A stretch of DNA of 64,000 nt from Bacteroidales bacterium (GCA_029098505.1 JAQXOE010000026.1:1-64000); one strand, 5' to 3'; positions 51,306 through 60,104 are shown, numbered from the stretch's first letter. The notes: generated by a model not told the origin, from the sequence alone. Numbers and translations: made by a program.

Positions 51306-52751
51306 CTATTCGCTTTTTACTATCCTGTAGCCTATTGCTGCCACAATAATCGACAACATAGGAGAAATCAGGTTGAAGAAGCAGTATGGCAGATAATCCA
51401 GTGTGGCTACCTTGAGCACTGTTGCCTGAGTCATACCGCAGGAGTTCCACGGTATGAGTACGGAAGTGACTGTAGCAGAGTCCTCTGCAGAGCGGCTCAA
51501 CAGTCTCGGCTCGTATCCTAATTCCTTGTACAGCTTCTTGAAAAGATTGCAATTCAGTATAATGGACAGGTACTGGTCGCCGGTAATCATATTGAAGAAG
51601 ATTCCGCTTGTGACGCTGGATGAAACCAAGGCTGTTCGGCTCCGGACAGCCTTGCTTAATTGTTCTGTGATGCTCTGCAGCATTCCATTGCCCATCATTA
51701 TTCCTCCGAAGCTTACGGCGCAGATGATGAGGAATATGGTGCTCAGCATCCCGTTGATGCCGCTTGTGCATACCAGGCCGTTCAGGAGCTCGTTTCCTGT
51801 CTCAATGGCGGTGGAGCCGTACCAGGACACCATCATACCTTTGAATCCGTTTTCGAAGCTCAGGCCAGAGAAAGGCTCAGTGCCTCCTGTCGCGATATTG
51901 TGAATGATTTCAGGCTGGGCAATCAGAGCTGTGAGTCCCGCGACCATTGCCGCCAGGAAGAGGGTCTGCAGTGCAGGTACTTTCTTGACAATTAGGAAAG
52001 CTGTGAATACAGGCACGAGCAGCAGGAAGGGTGAGATATTGAAGGATGCCTTCAGTGCATCGGCGATTTCCGCAGTCTGCAACTCTGCTGGAGCTTTGTG
52101 GAAGATGCTGTATATCAGGAATATAATACAGGCAATGACGAAAGAAGGCACCGTCGTTATCATCATATACCTGATGTGTGAAAAAAGCGGAGTGCCGGCT
52201 GAGGAGGAGGCCAGAACTGTAGTGTCTGAAAGAGGAGACATTTTGTCGCCGAAATATGCTCCTGAAATTATTGCACCTGCTGTCCATCCGGGAGAAAAGC
52301 CCTGGGCTGTTCCTATTCCGATGAGTGCAACACCTATTGTGGCAATCGTCGTCCACGAGCTGCCAGTCATAAGGGACACCAGGGCGCTGATGATACAAGT
52401 GGCAAAAAGAAAAATCCCTGGAGTCATTATCTGCATACCGTAGTATATCAGTGTAGGAACGACTCCGCTGATCATCCAACTGCCTGAAATGGCCCCTATG
52501 AGTATGAGTATCAGCAGTGCTGAGGCGATATTCCTGATGTTCTTTGAAATGGAATCCTCAAAGTCTTTCCAGGGCTGCTTGTAGAAAATGATTGAGATGG
52601 CGGCAGCCACACCTCCGGCAATCAGAAGTGAAACCTGGCTCGCTCCGTTAAGGGCATCGGCTCCGAAATAGCGGATGACGCAGAACATTGATGCAACGAG
52701 GACAACGAAAGGTATCAGAGATACCAGACAGGAGGGTTTTCTTTCAGACAT
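51306..52751 (-). CDS. nhaC: NhaC-family Na+/H+ antiporter
   Basis: Encodes 481 residues with about 11-12 hydrophobic segments. NhaC features: IGAISGSWMISGVVPTLIYYGMQI, LVSLMTGSSWTTIATIGVALIGIG, and AGAIISGAYFGDKMSPLSDTTVLASSSAGTPLFSHIRYM (the conserved GDKMSPLSDTT block near 165-175). NSCGMTQATVL lies near the end. The family exchanges Na+ for H+; some members exchange malate and lactate, so the substrate is probable but not certain. Divergent from the binding lipoprotein gene. Confidence 0.92.
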   Translation of the reverse strand: MSERKPSCLVSLIPFVVLVASMFCVIRYFGADALNGASQVSLLIAGGVAAAISIIFYKQPWKDFEDSISKNIRNIASALLILILIGAISGSWMISGVVPTLIYYGMQIMTPGIFLFATCIISALVSLMTGSSWTTIATIGVALIGIGTAQGFSPGWTAGAIISGAYFGDKMSPLSDTTVLASSSAGTPLFSHIRYMMITTVPSFVIACIIFLIYSIFHKAPAELQTAEIADALKASFNISPFLLLVPVFTAFLIVKKVPALQTLFLAAMVAGLTALIAQPEIIHNIATGGTEPFSGLSFENGFKGMMVSWYGSTAIETGNELLNGLVCTSGINGMLSTIFLIICAVSFGGIMMGNGMLQSITEQLSKAVRSRTALVSSSVTSGIFFNMITGDQYLSIILNCNLFKKLYKELGYEPRLLSRSAEDSATVTSVLIPWNSCGMTQATVLKVATLDYLPYCFFNLISPMLSIIVAAIGYRIVKSE

Positions 52752-52776
52752 TTGCTACTAACAGACTATTATCCCA

Positions 52777-52813
52777 CAAAGTTATGTATTTTTATCTTTA
52801 GTTCGTAACTTTG
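52777..52813. promoter_or_regulatory. Divergent -7 boxes for nhaC and the binding lipoprotein gene
   Basis: Minus-strand TAACTTTG at 52777-52784 faces nhaC. Plus-strand TAACTTTG at 52806-52813 faces the binding protein gene. They lie 21 bases apart, so the two promoters share most of their upstream DNA. Confidence 0.55.
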
Positions 52814-52831
52814 AACTCCAATTGATGTAAA

Positions 52832-53896
52832 ATGAAGCGCTTTATTAATTCAATACTTTGCATCTGCCTCATTTTCAGCTTGACCGCCTGCCGGGAAGCC
52901 CCTGGAGAGAATAATGGGGGAAGTTGTGCCTATGCCTCATTTTTTTCTCTTTCTGACTCTGACGACGGGAAAACCCTGCTGACTGTGATTTCACCATATG
53001 ACTCCAGTCGAGACTCCCTTACGACAGACGGCTCAATGGAAAGAATAGTCTGTATGTCCAGTACGGCGGTAGCGGCTTTCAGCGCTCTGGGAGCCGGGGA
53101 TTGCGTAAGCGGTGTGTCAGGCATCGACTATATTTCAGATCCGTATATCAGAGACCATTCAGATTTAATATGTGATGTGGGTTATGATGCAGACTTGAAT
53201 TATGAGGGTATAGTACGTAAGCAGCCTGATATTGTGCTGGCCTATTCGACCTCGTCAGTCAAACCGGCATATGTGAACAAACTCGAATCTTTGGGAATAC
53301 GGGTTATTGTGCTCTACGATTATCTTGAAGAACACCCTCTCGCACGGACGGAGTATCTGAAGCTCTATGGGGCCCTGGTAGGGAAGAGCGGAGAGGCTGA
53401 TTCATTGTTCAATGTTATTGCGGGCAATTATGAAAGCCTCGCGGCCAGAGTATCCGCCAGCGAGCCTGTGCCCGTTCTGATGAATCTTCCCTATGCAGGC
53501 ATCTGGTATATCCCCGGCAGGGACAATTATATGTCCAAGCTTCTTTCGGATGCGGGAGCCTATGTCCCGGGAGCCAAGGCGGGCAGCGCATCTTCCACCA
53601 TTTCCATTGAAAGGGCCTATGAACTCTCCGGACAAGCGAAGCTATGGCTTAATCCGGGCTGGTGCGCTTCCAAGGAGGAAATCGCTGCCGTCCACCCATT
53701 GATAGCAGAATTTCCTATTTTGAGCAATGGACGCATCTTCAACAATATCAAGCGCTGCACTCCTATGGGAGGCAATGACTTCTGGGAGAGCGGTTCATTG
53801 CGTCCCGACCTGATACTCAATGATTTGGTGCAAATGATACACCCTGAGCTTTCGGCTCCGGGCGACAGTCTCTATTATCATATAGAACTTAAGTGA
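52832..53896 (+). CDS. BtuF/FecB-like metal-chelate binding lipoprotein (orphan)
   Basis: Encodes 354 residues. MKRFINSILCICLIFSLTAC is a lipoprotein signal with Cys20. The body has the helical-backbone metal receptor pattern: RIVCMSSTAVAAFSALGAGDCVSGVSGIDY, DLNYEGIVRKQPDIVLAYS, VNKLESLGIRVIVLYDYLEEHPLARTEYLKLYGALVGKSGEAD, and KLWLNPGWCASKEEIAAVHPL. These bind cobalamin, heme or siderophore complexes and deliver them to a BtuCD-type ABC transporter. No permease or ATPase gene is adjacent, nor a TonB receptor. The partner must be elsewhere. Confidence 0.85.
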   Translation: MKRFINSILCICLIFSLTACREAPGENNGGSCAYASFFSLSDSDDGKTLLTVISPYDSSRDSLTTDGSMERIVCMSSTAVAAFSALGAGDCVSGVSGIDYISDPYIRDHSDLICDVGYDADLNYEGIVRKQPDIVLAYSTSSVKPAYVNKLESLGIRVIVLYDYLEEHPLARTEYLKLYGALVGKSGEADSLFNVIAGNYESLAARVSASEPVPVLMNLPYAGIWYIPGRDNYMSKLLSDAGAYVPGAKAGSASSTISIERAYELSGQAKLWLNPGWCASKEEIAAVHPLIAEFPILSNGRIFNNIKRCTPMGGNDFWESGSLRPDLILNDLVQMIHPELSAPGDSLYYHIELK

Positions 53897-53921
53897 CAGC
53901 TCTTTTCCCGCAGGGACAGTA

Positions 53922-54497
53922 TCAATAGATGAGGTCAAAGCCTATGGCTGCCTGGCCGAAGCAATTGCCCCTGAATTCAAGCCTTCCGTCTGCTCTGCTT
54001 CCTGCCATCTCGCGGGCTTGAAGCTCTATTGCAATAAGGTCTCCCGAGCGTATGTAGATGAATCTGGTGGCTTCAGCGATGGCGCTCTCTATCATTGCTG
54101 CCGAGGATGAATTGTGCCTGAACTGCATTTCATTTCCATTGCCTTTCCTTATGCTCAAATCGAATTGACCTTCGCTGTCGAGGCAGCTCCTGTCCTGCAG
54201 TGGGAAGGGGAGGAAGGAAGTATGGTCGAGGCAGGATGCACAGGCGAAAGCCTCCTCGCAGCCGTCCAGAATGTTTTCGGGGTAGAGGAGTACTCCGTAA
54301 TTGACAGAGTCATAGTATCTGGCTGCGAAGTTCCTGCCGATGCTTCTTCCCGGCTTGCAAATTCTGGCGAAAAGCACGGGAGTGTAGGAGACCCCATCCA
54401 CGAATTCCGGAAGGTACAGGTCTTCATTATCCTTCTCCCAAGTGGTGTCCGGCCTCACGATATACTTGCCTGAAGCGGTTCTGACAATGATATTCAT
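53922..54497 (-). CDS. Fumarylacetoacetase-C-terminal-like (FAH) protein, divergent
   Basis: Encodes 191 residues from ATG 54497 (MNIIVRTASGKYIVRPDTTWEKDNEDLYLPEF). Pieces recall the FAH fold: VLFARICKPGRSIGRNFAARYYDSVNYGVLLYPENIL, a central DLSIRKGNGNEMQFRHNSSSAAMIESAIAEATRFIYIRSGDLIAIEL (compare the NGxxxQ...SxxMI...L.GDxI pattern), and a short end. The usual E-x-E metal ligands and GTPxGV loop are not evident, so it may be inactive. The open frame extends 67 codons further upstream, but that part is not protein-like. Divergent from cdd with facing -7 boxes. Confidence 0.5.
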   Translation of the reverse strand: MNIIVRTASGKYIVRPDTTWEKDNEDLYLPEFVDGVSYTPVLFARICKPGRSIGRNFAARYYDSVNYGVLLYPENILDGCEEAFACASCLDHTSFLPFPLQDRSCLDSEGQFDLSIRKGNGNEMQFRHNSSSAAMIESAIAEATRFIYIRSGDLIAIELQAREMAGSRADGRLEFRGNCFGQAAIGFDLIY

Positions 54498-54518
54498 TAG
54501 TTTTACGTCAAATTTCGG

Positions 54519-54547
54519 CAAATATAAAGAAAAATGCAGTATATTTG
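54519..54547. promoter_or_regulatory. Divergent -7 boxes for the FAH-like gene and cdd
   Basis: Minus-strand TATATTTG at 54519-54526 and plus-strand TATATTTG at 54540-54547, 13 bases apart in back-to-back orientation. This is the same arrangement as at nhaC and at fabD/tRNA-Arg, but without extended symmetry. Confidence 0.55.
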
Positions 54548-54571
54548 AAAATGACCTACAATTAATGACAT

Positions 54572-55045
54572 ATGACCAGGAAAGAGTTGACGATTGACTA
54601 TATTGAGTATGCTTCCATAGAGGAACTTCAGGCTGAGGACAGACTTGTGGTGGAAGCAGCCATTGACGCAATGAAAGGTTCATATGCGCCATATTCAAAT
54701 TTCAATGTTGGAGCTGCTGTTTTGCTTGAGGACGGAAGCATAGTCAAGGGAGCGAATCAAGAGAATGCTGCTTATCCGTCAGGCCTTTGCGCCGAAAGGA
54801 CAGCCTTGTTTGCCGCTGGTGCAAACCATCCGGACAAAGCACCTGTTAGCCTTGCGGTTGTCGCTTCACAGGATGGCGTTATATGCGCTCATCCTGCCAG
54901 CCCTTGTGGCGCCTGTCGCCAGGTTATGGCACAATGTCAGACTAGATATAGACGTGATTTGAGAGTTATTCTGGTTGGGTCCGAGTGTCTGATGAAGTTC
55001 GAAAAGGTCGATGACCTCCTTCCTTTCATTTTTGACAATATCTGA
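54572..55045 (+). CDS. cdd: Cytidine deaminase
   Basis: Encodes 157 residues. The zinc site is Cys73-Ala-Glu75 (SGLCAERTALF) and Cys112/Cys115 (SPCGACRQV), with Glu75 as the proton shuttle. SYAPYSNFNVGAAVLLEDGSI is the substrate-side N-terminal motif. It deaminates cytidine and deoxycytidine to uridine and deoxyuridine for pyrimidine salvage. Tetrameric short form, slightly longer than the 130-residue minimum because of about 20 extra N-terminal residues. It ends 29 bases from convergent mnmA. Confidence 0.96.
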   Translation: MTRKELTIDYIEYASIEELQAEDRLVVEAAIDAMKGSYAPYSNFNVGAAVLLEDGSIVKGANQENAAYPSGLCAERTALFAAGANHPDKAPVSLAVVASQDGVICAHPASPCGACRQVMAQCQTRYRRDLRVILVGSECLMKFEKVDDLLPFIFDNI

Positions 55046-55074
55046 CTTACCAAGATGATAGGGGGAGTACCCGG

Positions 55075-56460
55075 CTATATGCTTCCTGAACCGATCATCT
55101 CTCCGTCCCCGGTATACCAGACTGCAAACTGTCCTGAGGTGATACCCCTCTGAGGAGCATCGAAGAGGATGAATAGGGCATCTTTCTTCATTATCAGCGT
55201 GGCGTCTTGAAGAGGCTGCCTGTATCGGATTCTTACCCGGTATTTCCTGATTTCGTTTTCGTCCATCTTCAGATCCTCACGTATCCAATGGATGTCACTT
55301 CTGTCAATACGCAGGCAGAGTCTTGAAAGTCCCTTGTGCCTGTGCCCTTCCCCAACATATATAATATTGCGTTCTATGTCAGTGGAAATGACAAAGAGCG
55401 AGTCCTTGTGGCCACCGACGTTGAGCCCCTTCCTCTGGCCTATTGTGTAGAATTGTGCGCCCTCGTGGCGTCCTACTATCTTGCCGTAAGGGTTCTCCTT
55501 ATACCTGGTTTTCTTTATATGCTTCTTTCCTGAGCGGTAGGTTTCAGTTTCGAAACATATGCCTGAATAGTCAATAACCATAGAAAGACGTTCAAGCACA
55601 CTTTCATCCAAGGCCCTTATTTTTTCCTCACTGTACTTGTTCTTTGAACAGCCTTCGGAGCTCATTTTGTCCTCGGAAATGTACTCGGTGATCATATTGG
55701 CTTCTGCCTTTTCGTCTTCCAGAATCGAGGAAAGGCTCTCGCGTATGAACTTATATTGTTCATTATCAGCATAGAAGGCATCATAGACTTCCACTATGTC
55801 TCCCTCTACGGATTTGAGCTTTTGCTGCAGGAATACCGGCAGGTCAACCTTGCCAACGAAACAGATGCCCTGCGAGTCCTTCTTGTCAGCGGAAGGGAGG
55901 TCAGCTTCTTTTGCCAGCCTTCGAACCTCCGGTTTGAGAATGTCGCCAATGGGAAACATCGCCTTGGCAAGCTGCTCCTGCGACAATTGACACAGGAAAT
56001 AGCTCTGGTCCTTATTCGGGTCGCTGCCGGCGAGGATACGGTAAATGCTCTTCCCGTCTTCACCGACTATGCTTTCTTTACGGCAATAATGACCTGTAGC
56101 GACCATATCAGCCCCCAGTTTTTCAGCAGCCTTTAAAAAAGCATCAAACTTTATTTCCCTGTTACAGAGTACGTCAGGGTTGGGGGTACGGCCTTTTGAG
56201 TATTCATCGAACATATAATCGACCACCCTCTGGCGATATTCCTGGGACAGGTCCACGAAATAGAAAGGAATGCCGATTTTCCTGGCAACCATCTCAGCTA
56301 CGAATCTGTCCTCTTCCCATTCGCAGTCTCCGTGGAGAGTTCCTTCGGTGTCGTGCCAGTTCTGCATAAACATAGCAAAGACATCGTAGCCCTGCTGCTT
56401 GAGCAACAGGGCTGCGACACTGGAGTCTACTCCTCCTGACAATCCTACACAGACTTTCAT
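55075..56460 (-). CDS. mnmA: tRNA-specific 2-thiouridylase MnmA with an internal insertion
   Basis: Encodes 461 residues against about 360 normally. The PP-loop GLSGGVDSSVAALLL is at 6-20, the catalytic Cys99 in NPDVLCNREIKF and Cys200 in SQGICFVGK, and QFYTIGQRKGLNVGG near 337-351. It thiolates U34 of Lys, Glu and Gln tRNAs. About 90-100 residues between 226 (VEVYDAF) and 325 (NPYGKIVGRHEG) have no counterpart in the standard enzyme. They are polar and charged (ILEDEKAEANMITEYISEDK, YRSGKKHIKKTRYKE). The frame is continuous, so it is a true insertion. It sits 5 bases after the exonuclease gene. Confidence 0.94.
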   Translation of the reverse strand: MKVCVGLSGGVDSSVAALLLKQQGYDVFAMFMQNWHDTEGTLHGDCEWEEDRFVAEMVARKIGIPFYFVDLSQEYRQRVVDYMFDEYSKGRTPNPDVLCNREIKFDAFLKAAEKLGADMVATGHYCRKESIVGEDGKSIYRILAGSDPNKDQSYFLCQLSQEQLAKAMFPIGDILKPEVRRLAKEADLPSADKKDSQGICFVGKVDLPVFLQQKLKSVEGDIVEVYDAFYADNEQYKFIRESLSSILEDEKAEANMITEYISEDKMSSEGCSKNKYSEEKIRALDESVLERLSMVIDYSGICFETETYRSGKKHIKKTRYKENPYGKIVGRHEGAQFYTIGQRKGLNVGGHKDSLFVISTDIERNIIYVGEGHRHKGLSRLCLRIDRSDIHWIREDLKMDENEIRKYRVRIRYRQPLQDATLIMKKDALFILFDAPQRGITSGQFAVWYTGDGEMIGSGSI

Positions 56461-56465
56461 CCTTG

Positions 56466-57368
56466 TTAGAATAGTTTTCCGGTGAACTTGTCCGAAAGCT
56501 GTTTTCTTGCTTCCATCAGCTCGTCATCAGTGAGCGGCCTGCTCTTGGCCATTTTCTTCTCAGCTTCATAAGCATCCTTGAGAATTGCAAACTGGCGTTT
56601 GGTATCGAGGGTGAATTCACCCTGCTGTATCCAGCTGAAATATGAAGGCTCAGTGAGGTATACTTCGCGTGCTGTCTTGCCTTTGTGCTTTCCGAAACTG
56701 ATTACCGGCTCCTTTTTGTCATTGTAAATCAGTCTGCCGGCATAATCGACAGCCTTTGGTCTCCCTGCAAAATTGGAGAGGAAGTCCACATCATTCTTGA
56801 GCTGGTCAGGGTACTTGTCCAACTGGGCCTTGAGGACTTCATAAGTGGCTACGGTGTCGGCTTCAGCGGTATGGGCATTCTCGAGCTCGGCTCCATTGCA
56901 GTAGAACCTGTAGGCAGCCTTGAGATTTCTAGGCTCAAGCACGTGGTACAGGGTCTGCACGTCGATCATCTTCATCTCGTGAAGATTCAGCTTGAATACC
57001 TTCTTATTGTATGTCCTGACCCTCTCTATTTCTTCCGCCAGCATAGGCAGGTCGAATTTTGCAGAATTGAAGCCGGAGAGGTCACTGTCTTCCAGCCAGG
57101 AGATTATTTCGTCAGCCAGCTCGTAAAACTTAGGACAAGCGGCCACTTCGCTGTCAGTGATGCCGTTTACCGCACTGGCGCTTGGGCTGATGGCTCTCTG
57201 TCTGTTCGCTTCATAGTCCCAGGGACACATCCTCCAGGTCTTGATTCTTTGTTCTCCACCAGGGAAAACCTTGACAAAACTCAACTCAACGATAGAATCA
57301 GACGCGATGTTCAGACCGGTGCTCTCAATGTCGAAGAACACCAAAGGTCTGTTAAGATTCAATTCCAT
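56466..57368 (-). CDS. DEDD 3'-5' exonuclease (DnaQ/epsilon-like)
   Basis: Encodes 300 residues from ATG 57368 (MELNLNRPLVFFDIESTG). ExoI motif: Asp13 and Glu15 in FFDIEST. ExoII: LSGFNSAKFDLPMLAEEI. ExoIII: ENAHTAEADTVATYEVLKAQ with a His-Asp pair. After about 210 there is an extra C-terminal domain (VISFGKHKGKTAREVYLTEPSYFSWIQQGEF) found in Bacteroidota epsilon-like proteins. It may proofread for the replicase or act in repair. It starts 13 bases after dnaN, so it is encoded with the sliding clamp. The frame extends 36 codons upstream into the gap and dnaN end, but those are not family sequence. Confidence 0.9.
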   Translation of the reverse strand: MELNLNRPLVFFDIESTGLNIASDSIVELSFVKVFPGGEQRIKTWRMCPWDYEANRQRAISPSASAVNGITDSEVAACPKFYELADEIISWLEDSDLSGFNSAKFDLPMLAEEIERVRTYNKKVFKLNLHEMKMIDVQTLYHVLEPRNLKAAYRFYCNGAELENAHTAEADTVATYEVLKAQLDKYPDQLKNDVDFLSNFAGRPKAVDYAGRLIYNDKKEPVISFGKHKGKTAREVYLTEPSYFSWIQQGEFTLDTKRQFAILKDAYEAEKKMAKSRPLTDDELMEARKQLSDKFTGKLF

Positions 57369-57381
57369 TGGTACGCAGGTA

Positions 57382-58500
57382 TTAGATGGCCACAGGCATA
57401 AGGATACCGCAGATTCTGTCGCTTTCCATCTCTTCCTCAGAAGGAACAATGAGGGCGGCTCTGCGAGGGTCTGCAAACTTCATCACGAGCGTCTCGCAAG
57501 ACATATTGGAGAGTATCTCGATGAGGAAAGGAGACTTGAAGCCTATGGTAATATCTGTTCCGCTGTAGTCACAGGCTATCTTTTCGTAGGCAGTGGTCGC
57601 AAAGCCGAGATCCTGGGCTGTAGCTTCTATCTGGTTGGTCTTGAGGTCAAGCTTAATATGGCTGTTGGACTTGCTTGCGCAAACGGCGATACGCTTGATG
57701 GTGTTCAGGAACTGCACTCTGTCTATTCTCAGCACATTGGAATTGTTCTGAGGAATCACATCCCTGTATTTCGGGAACTTGCCGACGATGAGCCGGCAGA
57801 TCATAGTGGTCGCACCAAAACTGAATACAACGGTGGACGCATCGAAGCATACATTGACTTCGTCATTGTCCTTTCCGAGTATGGATCTGAGAATTGCAGC
57901 GGATTTCTTGTGGAGTATGAAAGAATACTTGCCAGGTGACTTCACGTCGCTCGCAGAGTAGCATATGAGCTTGTGCGAATCCGAAGCCACGAAAGTAGTG
58001 GATGCGGTGTCTATATCGAAGAAGATACCGTTCATAGCAGGCCTCATCTCATCGTCTGCTGCTGCATAGATGGTACCGCTGATTCCCTCTGCGAGAGTCT
58101 GTGACGGGAAGACGACAGTAACGGCGTCTTCTGACGCTCCCTTGATGTCAGGATAATCCTCTGCCGGGAAGTAAGGAAGCTGGAAACTACCGTTCTGATA
58201 GCGGCATTCGAAAGTGCTGTCTCCCGAAGTTTTTATACTGATAGGCTGGTCAGGGAGGGCCTTCAGGAACTCTGTAATATGTTTCGCAGGTATAGCCATG
58301 CTGCCTTCCTCAACTGTGGATTCCACTTCCAGTCTGGTCCTGAGGGTGAGCTCGGAATCTGAAGCGGTGATTTCCAGTTCATTTCCCTTCAGAACGAAGA
58401 GGAAATTCTCGAGAATGGCGAGAGCCGCCTTTCCCGGTATGGCCTTGGATACGTCTGATATGCTTTTAAGCAGCTCTTGGCTGGATACTTTGAATTCCAT
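57382..58500 (-). CDS. dnaN: DNA polymerase III sliding clamp (beta subunit)
   Basis: Encodes 372 residues in three clamp domains: MEFKVSSQELLKSISDVSKAIPGKAALAILENFLF, then FPAEDYPDIKGASEDAVTVVFPSQTLAEGISGTIYAAADDEMRPAMNGIFFDI, and the C-terminal DITIGFKSPFLIEILSN with a final ICGILMPVAI. The normal C-terminal Met-Pro-x motif (LMPVAI) forms part of the peptide-binding pocket. The clamp ring tethers DNA polymerase. It is not next to dnaA here; it is followed by an epsilon-like exonuclease, which makes a small replication operon continuing into mnmA. Confidence 0.97.
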   Translation of the reverse strand: MEFKVSSQELLKSISDVSKAIPGKAALAILENFLFVLKGNELEITASDSELTLRTRLEVESTVEEGSMAIPAKHITEFLKALPDQPISIKTSGDSTFECRYQNGSFQLPYFPAEDYPDIKGASEDAVTVVFPSQTLAEGISGTIYAAADDEMRPAMNGIFFDIDTASTTFVASDSHKLICYSASDVKSPGKYSFILHKKSAAILRSILGKDNDEVNVCFDASTVVFSFGATTMICRLIVGKFPKYRDVIPQNNSNVLRIDRVQFLNTIKRIAVCASKSNSHIKLDLKTNQIEATAQDLGFATTAYEKIACDYSGTDITIGFKSPFLIEILSNMSCETLVMKFADPRRAALIVPSEEEMESDRICGILMPVAI

Positions 58501-58524
58501 AATTCTGATTTTTTGGTTTACTTA

Positions 58525-58532
58525 CAAAAGTA
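58525..58532 (-). promoter_or_regulatory. -7 box for dnaN operon
   Basis: Minus-strand TACTTTTG, about 24 bases before the dnaN ATG; no clear -33. Confidence 0.6.
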
Positions 58533-58580
58533 AGAATTTTACCTGATATTTGGCATATAATTTGGATTTTTTATACGGGT

Positions 58581-58616
58581 TTGAAACAATATGACAATTT
58601 GTCAGAGTGGTTTCAA
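58581..58616 (+). promoter_or_regulatory. Nested inverted repeats upstream of htrA
   Basis: Outer arms TTGAAAC (58581-58587) and GTTTCAA (58610-58616) enclose a perfect inner palindrome TGACAA-T-TTGTCA (58592-58604). It lies 30 bases before the htrA ATG. No TAnnTTTG box is seen near it, so an operator or an alternative-sigma promoter is possible. Confidence 0.5.
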
Positions 58617-58645
58617 CATAGAAGATCAACCAAATTATTAAGAAT

Positions 58646-60076
58646 ATGAAAAAGTCGATTTTAGTAGTTGCAATTTCAGTCCTTCTGAGCGGCTTGACAG
58701 CGTATGCCATTGCCAGCAATGTGACTCCGGACAGGGAAAAGATTCCTGTTGCCACGGACGGCTCACAATACAGGACGGTCAATCTTGAAGAAACGGATTA
58801 TCCGGATTTTACATACGCAGCAGAATCTTGTGTCGATGCGGTCGTTTATGTATCTGTGACCGTTAAGAAACAGATTCAGCAGTCTTTCGATCCTTTCGAG
58901 TTCTTCTTCGGTTACGGTGGGGGACAGGCTCCGAAGGAGCGTGAGCAGAAGGGCAGCGGTTCGGGTGTTATCATCCGCCCTGACGGATATATCGTCACCA
59001 ACAATCACGTCGTTGACGGTGCTACCACAGTCCAGGTTACCCTCAACAACAACAAGACCTATGACGCTACAGTCATCGGAACAGATGCCGCTACTGATGT
59101 GGCGCTGATCAAGATTGATGCAGAGGGCCTTCCAACCATTCCTTTTGCTGATTCGGATAAGCTCCGTCTCGGCGAATGGGTTATTGCAATCGGCAGCCCT
59201 TACAATCTCCGCAGCACCATTACAGCCGGTATCGTCAGTGCAAAGGGCCGCAGTATGACGCAGACCGGTGAGTTCAAGATTGAGTCTTTCATCCAGACTG
59301 ATGCCGTAGTGAATCCTGGTAATTCGGGAGGTGCTCTTGTCAACAAGAAGGGCGAGCTTGTCGGCATCAATACTATGATTTACTCACAGACAGGTTCTTA
59401 TTCAGGCTATTCATTCGCTGTCCCTTCAAACATCGTCAGCAAGATAGTCAACGACCTCATTGACTTCGGCTCTGTCAAGAGAGCAGTTCTGGGTATCACT
59501 ATGTCTGAGATTACCGAAGAAACTGCAAAAGAATTGAAACTTTCTTCAATGGAGGGAGTATATATCAATGAGGTTTCAGCAGGAAGTGCAGCCGACAAGG
59601 GAGGCCTGAAGAAGGACGATGTTCTCATCGCTATCGACGGAGTCAGGATAACCAATGCAGCATCAGTACAGGAGAAGGTCAACGGATATCGTCCGGGAGA
59701 TACCGCTACTCTTACCGTCATAAGAAAGGGTGATAAGAAAGATATCCAGGTGATATTCCAGGGTACTGTTTCGGAGACCGGCACCGTAAATGAGGATGGT
59801 TCAGTTTCATTCTACGGATGCAAGATCCAGAAGGCATCAAGTGAGACGCTTGACAGATTGAATCTCAAGAGAGGTGTTGAGATTATCTCGTTGGGCAGCG
59901 GAAAACTACTTGATGCAGGTGCCAGCGACGGATTCGTTATTCTCTATGTCAACGACCAGCCTGTCAGCAAGCCGGAAGAAGTAGTCGAAATCGCGAAGAA
60001 GGCAAAACGCGCTGTGTACATTGAAGGTGTAACGGCAAACGGCAGACCATCATACTTCGCCTTCGGCAAGGAATAA
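58646..60076 (+). CDS. Periplasmic Do-like serine protease/chaperone HtrA (DegP/DegQ)
   Basis: Encodes 476 residues with an N-terminal signal or anchor (ILVVAISVLLSGLTAYAIA). The trypsin-like triad is His121 (TNNHVVDG), Asp151 (ATDVALIK) and Ser227 (NPGNSGGAL). A glycine-rich LA loop (FFFGYGGGQAPKE) lies before it. Two PDZ domains follow from about 275 (LGITMSEI...GVYINEVSAGSAADKGGL) and 390. HtrA degrades or refolds damaged envelope proteins. Expression is likely stress-controlled, judging from the nested palindromes upstream. Terminator at 60105, then rpoD. Confidence 0.95.
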   Translation: MKKSILVVAISVLLSGLTAYAIASNVTPDREKIPVATDGSQYRTVNLEETDYPDFTYAAESCVDAVVYVSVTVKKQIQQSFDPFEFFFGYGGGQAPKEREQKGSGSGVIIRPDGYIVTNNHVVDGATTVQVTLNNNKTYDATVIGTDAATDVALIKIDAEGLPTIPFADSDKLRLGEWVIAIGSPYNLRSTITAGIVSAKGRSMTQTGEFKIESFIQTDAVVNPGNSGGALVNKKGELVGINTMIYSQTGSYSGYSFAVPSNIVSKIVNDLIDFGSVKRAVLGITMSEITEETAKELKLSSMEGVYINEVSAGSAADKGGLKKDDVLIAIDGVRITNAASVQEKVNGYRPGDTATLTVIRKGDKKDIQVIFQGTVSETGTVNEDGSVSFYGCKIQKASSETLDRLNLKRGVEIISLGSGKLLDAGASDGFVILYVNDQPVSKPEEVVEIAKKAKRAVYIEGVTANGRPSYFAFGKE

Positions 60077-60104
60077 TCCCAGGGTGAAGTCGTGATTCAT
60101 ACAG

